Shown one piece after another: positions 54,455-64,000 of a stretch of DNA of 64,000 nucleotides. The notes under the pieces were generated by a model that did not search any database, had not been told where the DNA came from, and worked only from the letters and a program-made list of their open reading frames with translations. The DNA lies in contig NZ_FUYP01000010.1 of assembly GCF_900168005.1 (NCBI RefSeq), forward strand, positions 62,001 to 126,000. Reading direction: 5' to 3'. The stretch comes from Sphingopyxis flava (lineage in GTDB: Bacteria > Pseudomonadota > Alphaproteobacteria > Sphingomonadales > Sphingomonadaceae). The position numbers and the translations under genes were made by a program. Numbering within the stretch: position 1 is the stretch's first letter; the number at the start of each line of letters is the position of its first letter.

Positions 54455-54555
54455 TGCGCTCCTGGACCTGGGCCAGCGAGCGGCAAAAGGCAAGCCGCCC
54501 GAAGCGGTGGACGGCCCCCCGCATGCGGCGTCAGCCGCGACCCGGCGGCCGGGCC

Positions 54556-54584
54556 TTCTCCCGCCCGCGCCCCGGGCGGGAGAA
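54556..54584. terminator. Hairpin after secA
   Basis: TTCTCCCGCCCG (54556-54567) pairs perfectly with CGGGCGGGAGAA (54573-54584), a 12-bp stem with a 5-nt loop, 6 bp past the secA stop. No T-tract follows on the minus strand; the plus strand continues ATATATT. Confidence 0.65.
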
Positions 54585-54589
54585 ATATA

Positions 54590-57325
<2,736 letters not shown>

Positions 57326-57433
57326 GCTGGATTTCCTTGGATTATCGCTAGGGATAGCGGCGACGCTGTGCGTCGCCCGTTCGCCGCGGGGGCGGCGTGA
57401 AAAAGTCTCAGGCGGATTGCCCGCGAAGCGGCA

Positions 57434-57700
57434 CTATTCGAGTGCGCGATCCGAACGGCTGAGAACGCCGGGCAGATAGGGCGGAGCCGTGCGCACCGGC
57501 TTGCGGCACGCGCAGGAGGCGCGGCGCGAGGGCACCGGATCGGCAGGCCGGCGCGCCTTGTCGGACGCATCGGATTGGCCTGCGGTTTCGGCGAGAAGAA
57601 TGAGCGACCCCATCGCCGCCGGCATCGCCGGCGCCGCCTGCGCGCGGTCCGCGCCGGCAAGACCGGTCAGCAACGCGAGCAAGGTCAATAAAAGTCGCAA
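57434..57700 (-). CDS. Small exported protein with TTG start
   Basis: 88 residues if translation begins at the TTG at 57700, which has GAGGGG about 8 bases upstream and gives a clean signal peptide (MRLLLTLLALLTGLAGADRA, cleavage near AQA-AP). The mature part is short, Pro/Arg-rich, with two cysteines in SCACRK. The frame is open to a GTG at 57739, which would put a charged stretch before the signal. No family recognised. It precedes secA by about 110 bp. Confidence 0.5.
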   Translation of the reverse strand: MRLLLTLLALLTGLAGADRAQAAPAMPAAMGSLILLAETAGQSDASDKARRPADPVPSRRASCACRKPVRTAPPYLPGVLSRSDRALE

Positions 57701-57813
57701 TCGGGGCCCCTCTTTGGTCCAGCGCACAAAATAGTGCACGCTGAAGGCTGAACATAGGGTGAAAAGGGCGCCGCGTCCAGAGACTGATCAACGGCAAGGC
57801 CTTGCCGCACGCA

Positions 57814-58326
57814 TCAGGAAAGCTGGGGGTTCAGCTCCTTCACTTCCCGAAGGAAACTCTTGGGTTTCTTGAAAAACTTGCTCTTGCGGTTGACCTTCAG
57901 CCCGACCAACTCGGCGAGCTCCATCACGAAATGGACGCAATTATGCTTGCCGAGGTTGTAGCTTGGCTGTTTGCGCTCCTGCCATTCGCGGATCTTGGCG
58001 GTCAGCCGGGCATAGGTCGCATCATCGAGTGTCAGGCTGAACTGCTTGTCGCTCTTTGCCACATAATCGGGCTTCGAGGTCTGCACATAGCCCTTTACCG
58101 ATCCCAGCAGGATCGCCGGGCTCACCGTTCGGGCGGTGAAGCCATAATTGGTGTCGACCAGCTCACCGGTCGCGTCGAGGCGCCCCTTCAGCGTCACAAA
58201 GGCGTGGGGGAAGCGGTCGCCGAAATCATGGCTGTAAAAGCTCACCACCACCGCGGCACGCGCCGGAAGCGCTGCGCAGAGGAAAAAAACCAAGAGGGAG
58301 AGGAGCATCGGCCGCAAAAAGGTCAT
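57814..58326 (-). CDS. Exported protein, possible permuted papain-like (NlpC/DUF4105-type) fold
   Basis: 170 residues. Signal peptide (about 1-24, ending ALPARA). The mature part has FGDRFPHAFVTLKGRL and a later NLGKHNCVHFVMELAELVG. A histidine followed in sequence by a Cys in an HNC motif is the order of circularly permuted NlpC/P60-like hydrolases, so a periplasmic thiol hydrolase acting on peptidoglycan or lipid is possible but unproven. The start at 58326 begins the signal peptide; the frame opens to 58362. Confidence 0.7.
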   Translation of the reverse strand: MTFLRPMLLSLLVFFLCAALPARAAVVVSFYSHDFGDRFPHAFVTLKGRLDATGELVDTNYGFTARTVSPAILLGSVKGYVQTSKPDYVAKSDKQFSLTLDDATYARLTAKIREWQERKQPSYNLGKHNCVHFVMELAELVGLKVNRKSKFFKKPKSFLREVKELNPQLS

Positions 58327-58434
58327 CGCGCCGTGATAACCAGCCCGCCTCCCCATGGCCACCCCCCGTTATTGCCGCTTGACCTCTGTCGCTCGTAGCG
58401 CGGACAAGCATGTGAGCACGAGGGGAGGACAAAC

Positions 58435-59238
58435 ATGGCACGCAGGGCGATCTTCATCACCGGCGGCGGGTCGGGCATCGGGCGCGCAGCCGCGCGCCAT
58501 TTCGCAGATCGGGGCTGGTTCGTCGGGCTCGCCGACGTCAATGCCCAAGGGATCGACGAGACCGCCGCGCATCTCCCCGAGGGCGCCGTCTCGCGCCACA
58601 TCATGGACGTTCGCGACCGCGATCAGTGGCAAAAGGCACTCGCCGATTTTGCCGCAGCGAGCGAAGGCCGGCTCGATGTTCTTTTCAACAACGCCGGAAT
58701 TGGCACGGGCGGCCAGTTCATCGACATGCCGCCTGCCGAGACCGACCGGCTGATCGCGATCAATTTCGGCGGCGTCGTCAACGGAATCTACAGCGCGCTG
58801 CCGCTGCTTCGCGCGACGCCGGGGTCGACCATCCTCAACACGGGCTCGGCGTCAGGATTTTACGGCGTCGCGGGGCTTGCCGTCTATTCGGCGACGAAAT
58901 TCGCGGTGCGCGGCCTCACCGAAGCCCTCGAGATCGAATTTGGTAAATATGGCATCAAGGTTTGCTCGCTGATGCCGGGCTTCATCGACACGCCGCTCCT
59001 CGACCAGGTGAGCGCCGACAGCAACGAGCCCGCGCGCATCCGCCTTGCGGCGAGCGGATTCGAGATCGTGCCCGTCGAACGCGTTGCCGAGGCGGCGTGG
59101 GAGGCGGTGCATGGCAGCCGTGTGCATGTGACCGTCGGCAAGATGGCGAGGCGCCTGTCGCGCCTCGCGCGTTTCTTTCCGGGGCTGATCGCGCGGCAGT
59201 CGAAAAAGATGGACGGCCTCGGCGCCGCGCAAACTTGA
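58435..59238 (+). CDS. SDR family oxidoreductase
   Basis: 267 residues: IFITGGGSGIGRAAARHFAD, FNNAGIGTGG, catalytic LNTGSASGFYGVAGLAVYSA with TKFAVRGLTEALEIE, and a C-terminal basic extension (ARRLSRLARFFPG). Classical SDR with NAD(P); substrate unknown. AGGGGAGG upstream of the ATG supports the start. Confidence 0.92.
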   Translation: MARRAIFITGGGSGIGRAAARHFADRGWFVGLADVNAQGIDETAAHLPEGAVSRHIMDVRDRDQWQKALADFAAASEGRLDVLFNNAGIGTGGQFIDMPPAETDRLIAINFGGVVNGIYSALPLLRATPGSTILNTGSASGFYGVAGLAVYSATKFAVRGLTEALEIEFGKYGIKVCSLMPGFIDTPLLDQVSADSNEPARIRLAASGFEIVPVERVAEAAWEAVHGSRVHVTVGKMARRLSRLARFFPGLIARQSKKMDGLGAAQT

Positions 59239-59271
59239 CGGGAATAGCGCGGCCGCGCCGCCTGCCGCGCG

Positions 59272-59694
59272 TCAGTGGACCGTGTCGGCCGCCGCCTCGC
59301 CGGGTGAGGGCCGGGTCCGCGACAAAATCCACCAGCTTGCGATCATCAGCCCCGCCGACAGCGCCTCGATGATCATCGCCTGGATGATTGCGGGGTCGAT
59401 CGCGTCGCCGCTTGCCGCCCCGATCAGCCGCCCGATCAGCGCGGTGCCGTAGAGCGCCGCGGGGACCAGCAATGCGCGGGGCCATGCGGGGAGCAAGGCA
59501 CCTACGGCCGCTCCGCCGGCTGCAACGAGGAAGAAGGCCGAGAGGTCAGCGCGCACCGTGTTCGCCGCCGGCCCCTCGGCGATGATCCCGAACAAGTCGG
59601 CGAAACTTGCCGGATCGATGATTCCCCGCAAACCGACAATGGCAAAAAACAGCGCCCATAAGAGGACGGCGCCGCGCAGCACCCAATTGATCAT
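59272..59694 (-). CDS. Small four-helix membrane protein (DUF4345-like)
   Basis: 140 residues with four hydrophobic helices. FFAIVGLRGIIDPASFADLF and VRADLSAFFLVAAGGAAVGA resemble DUF4345-type proteins. Function unknown. The start at 59694 follows GAGAGACGAG; the frame is open to 59730. Confidence 0.7.
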   Translation of the reverse strand: MINWVLRGAVLLWALFFAIVGLRGIIDPASFADLFGIIAEGPAANTVRADLSAFFLVAAGGAAVGALLPAWPRALLVPAALYGTALIGRLIGAASGDAIDPAIIQAMIIEALSAGLMIASWWILSRTRPSPGEAAADTVH

Positions 59695-59748
59695 CTCGTC
59701 TCTCCCTTGTCTGCCGCAAGGCTGCGACATCGGGGAAAAAACTTCAAT

Positions 59749-60897
59749 CTATTCCGCAAGGTCCGGCGCGAGCGTTTCCTCGATCCAGCCGCCGCCGAGC
59801 ACCCGGCTCTCGTCGGCAGCGTCGTAAAGCACGGCCGCCTGCCCCGGCGCGACGCCATATTCTGGCGCGGCAAAGCGAAGGCAATCGCCCTCGACCCGCG
59901 CCGGCGCGGGCCTTGCCATGCTGCGCACCTTGGCGAGCACGTCGCGCCCCTCGACATCGGCCAGCCAGTTTGCCTCGCCGAGCCGCGCGCCCGTGACGGC
60001 GAGCGCGCGCCGCGGTCCGACCACCACGCGCTTTGTCTCGGCATCGAGCCGGACGACATAAAGCGGCTCCGCCTGTCCGCCGATCTCGATCCCGCGCCGC
60101 TGCCCGACCGTATAGTGGATGAAGCCCCGGTGCGTGCCGAGGACAGTGCCGTCGATATGGACGATCTCGCCCCGGTCATCGGCCTCGGGGCGAAGCTTGC
60201 GGACAAGACTTGCATAATCCCCGTCGGGAACGAAGCAGATGTCCTGGCTGTCGGGCTTGCCGGCAACGCCAAGGCCAAGTTCGCGCGCAATTTCACGCAC
60301 GACGCTCTTTTCGAGCCCGCCCAAGGGAAAGCGCAGGAAGTCGAGCTGCGCCTGGGTTGTGGCAAAGAGGAAATAGCTCTGGTCGCGCGCGGGGTCGAGT
60401 GCGCGGTGGAGCTCTGCGCCATGAGAGCCCATCACGCGGCGGACATAATGGCCGGTTGCAAGGCAGTCCGCGCCGAGATCCTTCGCCAGCGCGAAAAGGT
60501 CGGTGAATTTGACCCCCATGTTGCAGCGCACGCAGGGAATGGGCGTGCGCCCGGCGAGATATTCGTCAGCGAACTGGTCGATCACCGTGTCGCGAAACCG
60601 GCTTTCATGGTCGTGGACATGGTGAACGAAGCCCAGGCGGTCGGCGACCGCGCGCGCGTCGCGGATATCCTGTCCCGCGCAGCAGGCCCCCACGCGCTTC
60701 GCCTTCGCGCCATGATCATAAAGCTGCAGCGTCACCCCGATGACCTCTGCGCCCGAGCGGGCAGCGAGCGCTGCAACGACGCTCGAATCGACGCCGCCCG
60801 ACATCGCGACGACGATTCGCCGGTCCTTCAGCGGTTCGGCGAGCTGGAAATCGCCGAGTCGGTCGGGGGTGAGCACAGGAGCCATGATCGCGGGCAT
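59749..60897 (-). CDS. mnmA: tRNA-specific 2-thiouridylase MnmA
   Basis: 382 residues. P-loop [17 protein letters not shown], catalytic Cys pair in [14 protein letters not shown] and [18 protein letters not shown] and DQSYFLF. It forms s2U34 in tRNA Lys, Glu and Gln. A start at residue 5 (MAPVL, 60885) is possible. A perfect palindrome (60938-60957) lies about 40 bp upstream. Confidence 0.96.
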   Translation of the reverse strand: MPAIMAPVLTPDRLGDFQLAEPLKDRRIVVAMSGGVDSSVVAALAARSGAEVIGVTLQLYDHGAKAKRVGACCAGQDIRDARAVADRLGFVHHVHDHESRFRDTVIDQFADEYLAGRTPIPCVRCNMGVKFTDLFALAKDLGADCLATGHYVRRVMGSHGAELHRALDPARDQSYFLFATTQAQLDFLRFPLGGLEKSVVREIARELGLGVAGKPDSQDICFVPDGDYASLVRKLRPEADDRGEIVHIDGTVLGTHRGFIHYTVGQRRGIEIGGQAEPLYVVRLDAETKRVVVGPRRALAVTGARLGEANWLADVEGRDVLAKVRSMARPAPARVEGDCLRFAAPEYGVAPGQAAVLYDAADESRVLGGGWIEETLAPDLAE

Positions 60898-61029
60898 CTA
60901 GGGACGGCAGCGTCAAAATGCCAGCTTTTCCGCGCATCGCGTCAAAATATTGACGCGGATTAAGCTTCGCTAACAAGCGCTGAAACGGGCATTTACCGGG
61001 CTTTAGCGCCTCGACGCTAGACGGGGGGC
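60898..61029. other. mnmA upstream region with palindrome and direct repeat
   Basis: Part of a 512-bp stretch between mnmA and sciP that holds no firmly supported gene. It contains GCGTCAAAAT twice (60910-60919, 60939-60948) and the palindrome at 60938-60957. The rest of the stretch (61030-61409) holds one doubtful reading frame and a small dyad. Confidence 0.5.
60938..60957. promoter_or_regulatory. CGCGTCAA-N4-TTGACGCG palindrome upstream of mnmA
   Basis: Perfect 8-bp inverted repeat with an AATA spacer, 41 bp before the mnmA start and also upstream of the sciP region. Candidate operator; regulator unknown. Confidence 0.45.
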
Positions 61030-61413
61030 ATGAACCTTGCCCCGTCCGACCTTCCGCGCCTTGGCGGTGCTGCCAGCCTGTCGAAGCCCGGCTTCGACAT
61101 CATATTGGCCGTCTCCGCCGCGCGGCAGGCCGCCTTGCCGACCGTGCGCCTGCTCCGCGCCCGGTCGCGTCGCGAATCGCGGCAGGCCAAGGTGAATGCT
61201 CTGCGTGCCATGTTCGGCGGACCGGCGGGCGCCGACCCGAGTAGCGCCCCCCGGCCCGCGCGCTTCTTCGATCTGTCCGATCAGAAAAACGCCTTGCCCG
61301 AAACCATGAACAGCCCGTTTACCAGAGGGTTTCAGCCGATGTTGAACCTCGCTTGTGTAGGCAGACCTTTGTCGGTTGAACCGATCCCCCCCGCTCAAGA
61401 CGTTATGGAATGA
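61030..61413 (+). CDS. Doubtful hypothetical protein upstream of sciP
   Basis: 127 codons. The first two-thirds have coding-like third-position GC, but the last 35 codons do not, and the frame overlaps the likely sciP promoter and the first bases of sciP. GGGGGGC precedes the ATG. No family recognised (LRARSRRESRQAKVNALRAM is the most ordered segment). It may be a genuine small gene with a drifted end, or chance. Confidence 0.3.
   Translation: MNLAPSDLPRLGGAASLSKPGFDIILAVSAARQAALPTVRLLRARSRRESRQAKVNALRAMFGGPAGADPSSAPRPARFFDLSDQKNALPETMNSPFTRGFQPMLNLACVGRPLSVEPIPPAQDVME
61079..61099. repeat. Small REP-like dyad
   Basis: TGTCGAAGCC-C-GGCTTCGACA, a perfect 10-bp inverted repeat with a one-base centre. 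The GCCTGTCGAAGCC arm resembles dispersed intergenic repeats of sphingomonads, but only one copy was found here. Confidence 0.35.
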
Positions 61414-61715
61414 TCATGATCGAGAATCAGAAAATCCGCCCGGCCCAGGTCATCGGCCCCTTGGGGGAACCGCTGACGCTGGACACGCTGCCGCCGCCGA
61501 ACACGACGCGCTGGGTGGTGCGGCGCAAGGCCGAAGTCGTTGCGGCGGTCAATGGCGGCCTGCTGACGGTCGACGAGGCGTGCGAGCGCTACGGGCTGAC
61601 GATCGAGGAATTCGCCAGCTGGCAGCGCTCGATCGATCGCAGCGGCATGCCGGGCCTGCGCGTGACGCGGATTCAGCATTATCGCGACCTGTACGAGCGC
61701 CAGCAGCGCTTTTGA
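61410..61715 (+). CDS. sciP: SciP-like CtrA-inhibitory protein (DUF1153)
   Basis: 101 residues (99 if started at 61416). VIGPLGEPLTLDTLPPPNTT followed by RWVVRRKAEVVAAVNGGLL, VDEACERYGLTIEEFASWQR and GLRVTRIQHYRD are the DUF1153 helix-turn-helix signature of Caulobacter SciP, which binds CtrA or its promoters and blocks activation of CtrA targets in G1. Its presence with ctrA in one window makes an intact CtrA-SciP module likely. A textbook terminator follows. Confidence 0.92.
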   Translation: MIMIENQKIRPAQVIGPLGEPLTLDTLPPPNTTRWVVRRKAEVVAAVNGGLLTVDEACERYGLTIEEFASWQRSIDRSGMPGLRVTRIQHYRDLYERQQRF

Positions 61716-61739
61716 AAAGCGACGAAAAGTCGCGGCAGG

Positions 61740-61765
61740 GGGCGCCCCGGGGCGCCCTCTTTTTT
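61740..61765 (+). terminator. Rho-independent terminator after sciP
   Basis: GGGCGCC (61740-61746), CCGG loop, GGCGCCC (61751-61757), then TCTTTTTT. Strong stem plus T-run, 25 bp past the sciP stop. Confidence 0.92.
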
Positions 61766-61838
61766 GTCCGAACACCGCTCGTATCCGACATTTTCGACAG
61801 AAAAATGCGTGGCTTTCCCGATATTTGATAATTTGCGT

Positions 61839-61863
61839 GCAACCCCTGCGTTCACTCAGCGTT
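61839..61863 (+). promoter_or_regulatory. Possible EcfG-type promoter variant before the lipoprotein gene
   Basis: GCAAC (61839-61843), 16 bases, CGTT (61860-61863): one mismatch from GGAAC-N16-CGTT. The predicted transcription start near 61870 gives a short leader with AGGAG before the ATG at 61895. Confidence 0.35.
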
Positions 61864-61894
61864 AAGGCTCGGAGTCAATCAGGAGATCACTCAT

Positions 61895-62167
61895 ATGCGC
61901 AAGTTTGCAATCACCCTCACCGCCGCGTCGGCGCTCGCGCTCGGCGCTTGCCAGAGCCCCGAAGCCGACAGGGTCGAGGATCAGGCAGAAGCCCAGGCTG
62001 AAGCGATCGACTCTCAGGCCGACGCCATGCCCGAAGGCGCAGCCAAGGAAGCGTTGGAAAAGAAGGCCGACATCGTCGAAGAACAGGGCGAGGAAAAGGC
62101 CAACGCGATGGACGACAATGGCGAAATCGCTCCGTCGGAAACCGGCGTCGGCGACACGCAACAGTAA
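61895..62167 (+). CDS. Small acidic lipoprotein
   Basis: 90 residues. Lipobox LALGAC gives Cys19; the mature part is Ala/Glu/Asp-rich with heptad-like repeats (AEAQAEAIDSQADAMPEGAA), probably a coiled coil like small envelope lipoproteins. AGGAGATCACTCAT precedes the ATG. A possible EcfG-like promoter lies upstream and a terminator downstream. Function unknown. Confidence 0.75.
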   Translation: MRKFAITLTAASALALGACQSPEADRVEDQAEAQAEAIDSQADAMPEGAAKEALEKKADIVEEQGEEKANAMDDNGEIAPSETGVGDTQQ

Positions 62168-62200
62168 AGCCTGCCTTCCCTTTACGGGAGGCAGCAGGAA

Positions 62201-62230
62201 GGGCGTCCGGCATCGCCGCGGCGCCCTTTT
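62201..62230. terminator. Terminator after the lipoprotein gene
   Basis: GGGCGTC (62201-62207) pairs with GGCGCCC (62220-62226), one G-U pair, followed by TTTTC on the plus strand. Its 3' edge meets the stop of the convergent GNAT gene (62231). Confidence 0.7.
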
Positions 62231-62845
62231 CTATGCGCTTGAGAGAGTGTGAAAGACGTCCTGCACACCGCGTGCCGCGGTGTCGCGTCGTAATAGATCG
62301 AGCGCGTCGGCGACATCGAGCCGATATTCGGACACGCCTGCGGCTGCGCGCTCCCACTTGGCGCCGAGCGATCCCACCAGCCGCACAGCGGCGCGGTTTT
62401 CGGACAAGATGTGAACGTCGAGCTCGGTCAGCCCTTCCGCGAGGCACTGGATCAAGAGCGCCGTGGTCATCATCCGCGCGAGCCCTTTGCCATGAAATGC
62501 GTCGATCACCGCGACCGAATATTCGCCAATGCGGCCGCCATGCGCATAGCGCACCGCGTGCACCGCGCCGATTGCGGGCGTCCCTTCGCATCCGGTGCAG
62601 AGTGCCCCCCATGCGATATGATCACGCCCGTCGACGTCGACCAGGCTCTCGACCACGCTATCGGGCGGCATCGGCGCGGGCGAGAAGAAGCGCAGATAGC
62701 GCGCCTCGGCCGAGAGCCTCGTAATCCCCTCGCGCAGCAACGGCTCGTCCGCAGGCGTGATGGCACGAAGGCAGACGGCGGTGCCGTCGGCGAGCACGCT
62801 ATGTACTTCGATGCCGCCCAGGGACATCCCGGCCCTTGCTGCCAT
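62231..62845 (-). CDS. GNAT family N-acetyltransferase
   Basis: 204 residues. LRAITPADEPLLREGITRLS and YLRFFSP open the domain; the acetyl-CoA motif is SVAVIDAFHGKGLARMMTTA (Q/HGKGLA), with ENRAAVRLVGSLGAKWE after it. This is the arrangement of the Pat/YfiQ-related single-domain GNATs; substrate unknown. A start at residue 7 (MSLGG, 62827) is possible. Confidence 0.88.
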   Translation of the reverse strand: MAARAGMSLGGIEVHSVLADGTAVCLRAITPADEPLLREGITRLSAEARYLRFFSPAPMPPDSVVESLVDVDGRDHIAWGALCTGCEGTPAIGAVHAVRYAHGGRIGEYSVAVIDAFHGKGLARMMTTALLIQCLAEGLTELDVHILSENRAAVRLVGSLGAKWERAAAGVSEYRLDVADALDLLRRDTAARGVQDVFHTLSSA

Positions 62846-62936
62846 CCCGATCTCCCGGCCGCGCGCAATGGCCAGACGATAGGGCGGCGGCGCGCGTGCG
62901 GCAAGGGAGCAGCCTCCCCTGCCCTAATCGGAAGGA

Positions 62937-64000
62937 TCAGGCATCATCCCCCATGCGAAGCGCGGCGATGAACGCCTCCTGGGGAATGTTGACATTCCCA
63001 TATTCGCGCATCCGCTTCTTGCCCTCTTTCTGCTTTTCGAGGAGCTTCTTCTTGCGGGTGGCATCGCCGCCATAGCATTTGGCGGTCACGTCCTTGCGCA
63101 GCGCCGCGATCGTCTCGCGGGCGATCACCTTGCCGCCGATCGCCGCCTGGATCGGAATCTTGAACATGTGGCGGGGGATGAGGTCCTTCAGCCGCTCGCA
63201 CATGCCGCGGCCACGGCTTTCCGCCGAGCCGCGGTGAACGATCATCGAGAGCGCATCGACAGGCTCATTGTTGACGAGGATGCTCATCTTGACGAGGTCG
63301 CCCGGGCGGTGGCCGATCTGGTGATAGTCAAACGAGGCGTAGCCTCGCGAAATGCTCTTAAGCCGGTCGTAGAAGTCGAACACCACTTCGTTGAGGGGCA
63401 GCTCGTAAGTGATCTGCGCGCGGCCGCCGACATAGGTGAGGTTCTTCTGGATACCGCGGCGGTCCTGGCAGAGCTTCAGGATGGAGCCCAGATATTCATC
63501 GGGAACATAGATCACCGCCTCGATCCACGGTTCCTCTATCTCCTCGATCCGGTTGGGGTCGGGCATGTCGGCGGGGTTGTGGAGCTCCATTTCGGTCGGC
63601 CCGCCATCCTTCGAGCGGGTGAGCTTGAGCTTGTAGACCACCGAGGGCGCGGTGGTGATGAGGTCGAGATCATATTCGCGGGTGAGCCGCTCCTGGATGA
63701 TCTCGAGGTGGAGGAGCCCCAAAAATCCGCAGCGGAAGCCAAAACCCAGCGCCGCGCTCGTCTCCATCTCGAAACTGAACGAGGCGTCGTTGAGACGAAG
63801 CTTCTGGATGCTCTCGCGCAGCTTTTCAAAGTCGTTGGCATCGGTCGGGAAGAGGCCGCAGAAGACGACCGGCTGGACCTCCTTGAACCCAGGCAGCGGG
63901 GCTGCGGCGGGCCTCTTCGCGTCGGTGACCGTGTCGCCGACACGCGCCTGCGCAACATCCTTGATCTGCGCGGTGATGAAGCCGATCTCGCCCGGGCCGA
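62937..64000 (-). CDS. lepA: Elongation factor 4 (LepA), 3' part
   Basis: The C-terminal 354 codons are present; the N-terminal GTPase domain lies beyond the right edge. Visible: [60 protein letters not shown] and the LepA-specific C-terminal [19 protein letters not shown] followed by [18 protein letters not shown]. LepA/EF4 is a ribosome-associated GTPase. The frame is open from 64000 without interruption. Confidence 0.96.
   Translation of the reverse strand, partial: GPGEIGFITAQIKDVAQARVGDTVTDAKRPAAAPLPGFKEVQPVVFCGLFPTDANDFEKLRESIQKLRLNDASFSFEMETSAALGFGFRCGFLGLLHLEIIQERLTREYDLDLITTAPSVVYKLKLTRSKDGGPTEMELHNPADMPDPNRIEEIEEPWIEAVIYVPDEYLGSILKLCQDRRGIQKNLTYVGGRAQITYELPLNEVVFDFYDRLKSISRGYASFDYHQIGHRPGDLVKMSILVNNEPVDALSMIVHRGSAESRGRGMCERLKDLIPRHMFKIPIQAAIGGKVIARETIAALRKDVTAKCYGGDATRKKKLLEKQKEGKKRMREYGNVNIPQEAFIAALRMGDDA

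Noticed and set aside
60961-60975. TTAAGCTTCGCTAAC as a CtrA box for sciP
   Set aside because: The second half-site is CTAA at six-base spacing, so it fails TTAA-N7-TTAA in both sequence and spacing.

Overview
The window looks like chromosomal DNA of a Sphingomonadales alphaproteobacterium, most likely Sphingopyxis or a close relative. This is judged from the uniformly high GC content, a CtrA-type cell-cycle regulator and a SciP (DUF1153) protein, a CrtZ carotenoid hydroxylase, a near-perfect EcfG-type general-stress promoter, and many small proteins of sphingomonad character. No rRNA, tRNA, CRISPR array, insertion sequence or prophage was recognised. It reads as housekeeping plus lineage-specific genes, without an obvious mobile island.

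Layout. 1-5.1 kb: the tail of an unidentified gene, a membrane sulfatase/phosphoethanolamine-transferase-like enzyme, a run of small stress-type genes (DUF2171, an acidic protein behind a GGAAC-N17-CGTT promoter, a FrnE-like thioredoxin-fold protein, a 44-residue Arg-rich protein) and two tandem paralogous exported proteins. 5.2-6.7 kb: a PilZ protein and ctrA, the latter with a perfect TTAA-N7-TTAA box and two GANTC sites upstream. 6.7-10.6 kb: a LysR regulator divergent from pirin, azoR, wrbA and a DODA-type dioxygenase, probably a quinone/electrophile response cluster. 10.8-17.4 kb: RNA pseudouridine synthase, ArfB, a degenerate SRAP protein, an EVE protein, a 2OG-Fe(II) oxygenase, a GFA protein, a DUF1295 reductase and an acyltransferase. 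17.5-24.5 kb: parC, a GGDEF-EAL protein, and the DUF1285-NUDIX-cca operon. 24.5-32.6 kb: folB plus a pteridine-reductase-like SDR, succinate-semialdehyde dehydrogenase, and assorted metabolic and stress genes.

32.6-42.4 kb: a LysR regulator divergent from a 3-oxoacid CoA-transferase operon that is split by an acid phosphatase gene, then a class C-like serine hydrolase, a GST, crtZ, leuCD, a quinone oxidoreductase and DUF167. 42.5-45.1 kb: sdhCDA without a neighbouring sdhB. 45.2-50.8 kb: alanine dehydrogenase, a globin-coupled chemoreceptor, and an SDR - B3 metallo-beta-lactamase - prmA operon. 50.8-54.5 kb: phenylalanine hydroxylase and a Crp/Fnr-modABC molybdate operon. 54.6-64 kb: secA, small exported proteins, an SDR, mnmA, sciP, a lipoprotein, a GNAT enzyme and the 3' part of lepA.

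The most distinctive signals are regulatory. An exact GTTTCA-N2-TGAAAC palindrome lies 16-18 bp upstream of both ald and phhA, with a third copy between parC and the GGDEF-EAL gene. ctrA carries an apparently autoregulatory CtrA/CcrM region, and sciP is in the same window. Several hairpin terminators or dyads are built around stop codons. Functions are assigned from protein motifs and family resemblance read by eye; no database search was possible.
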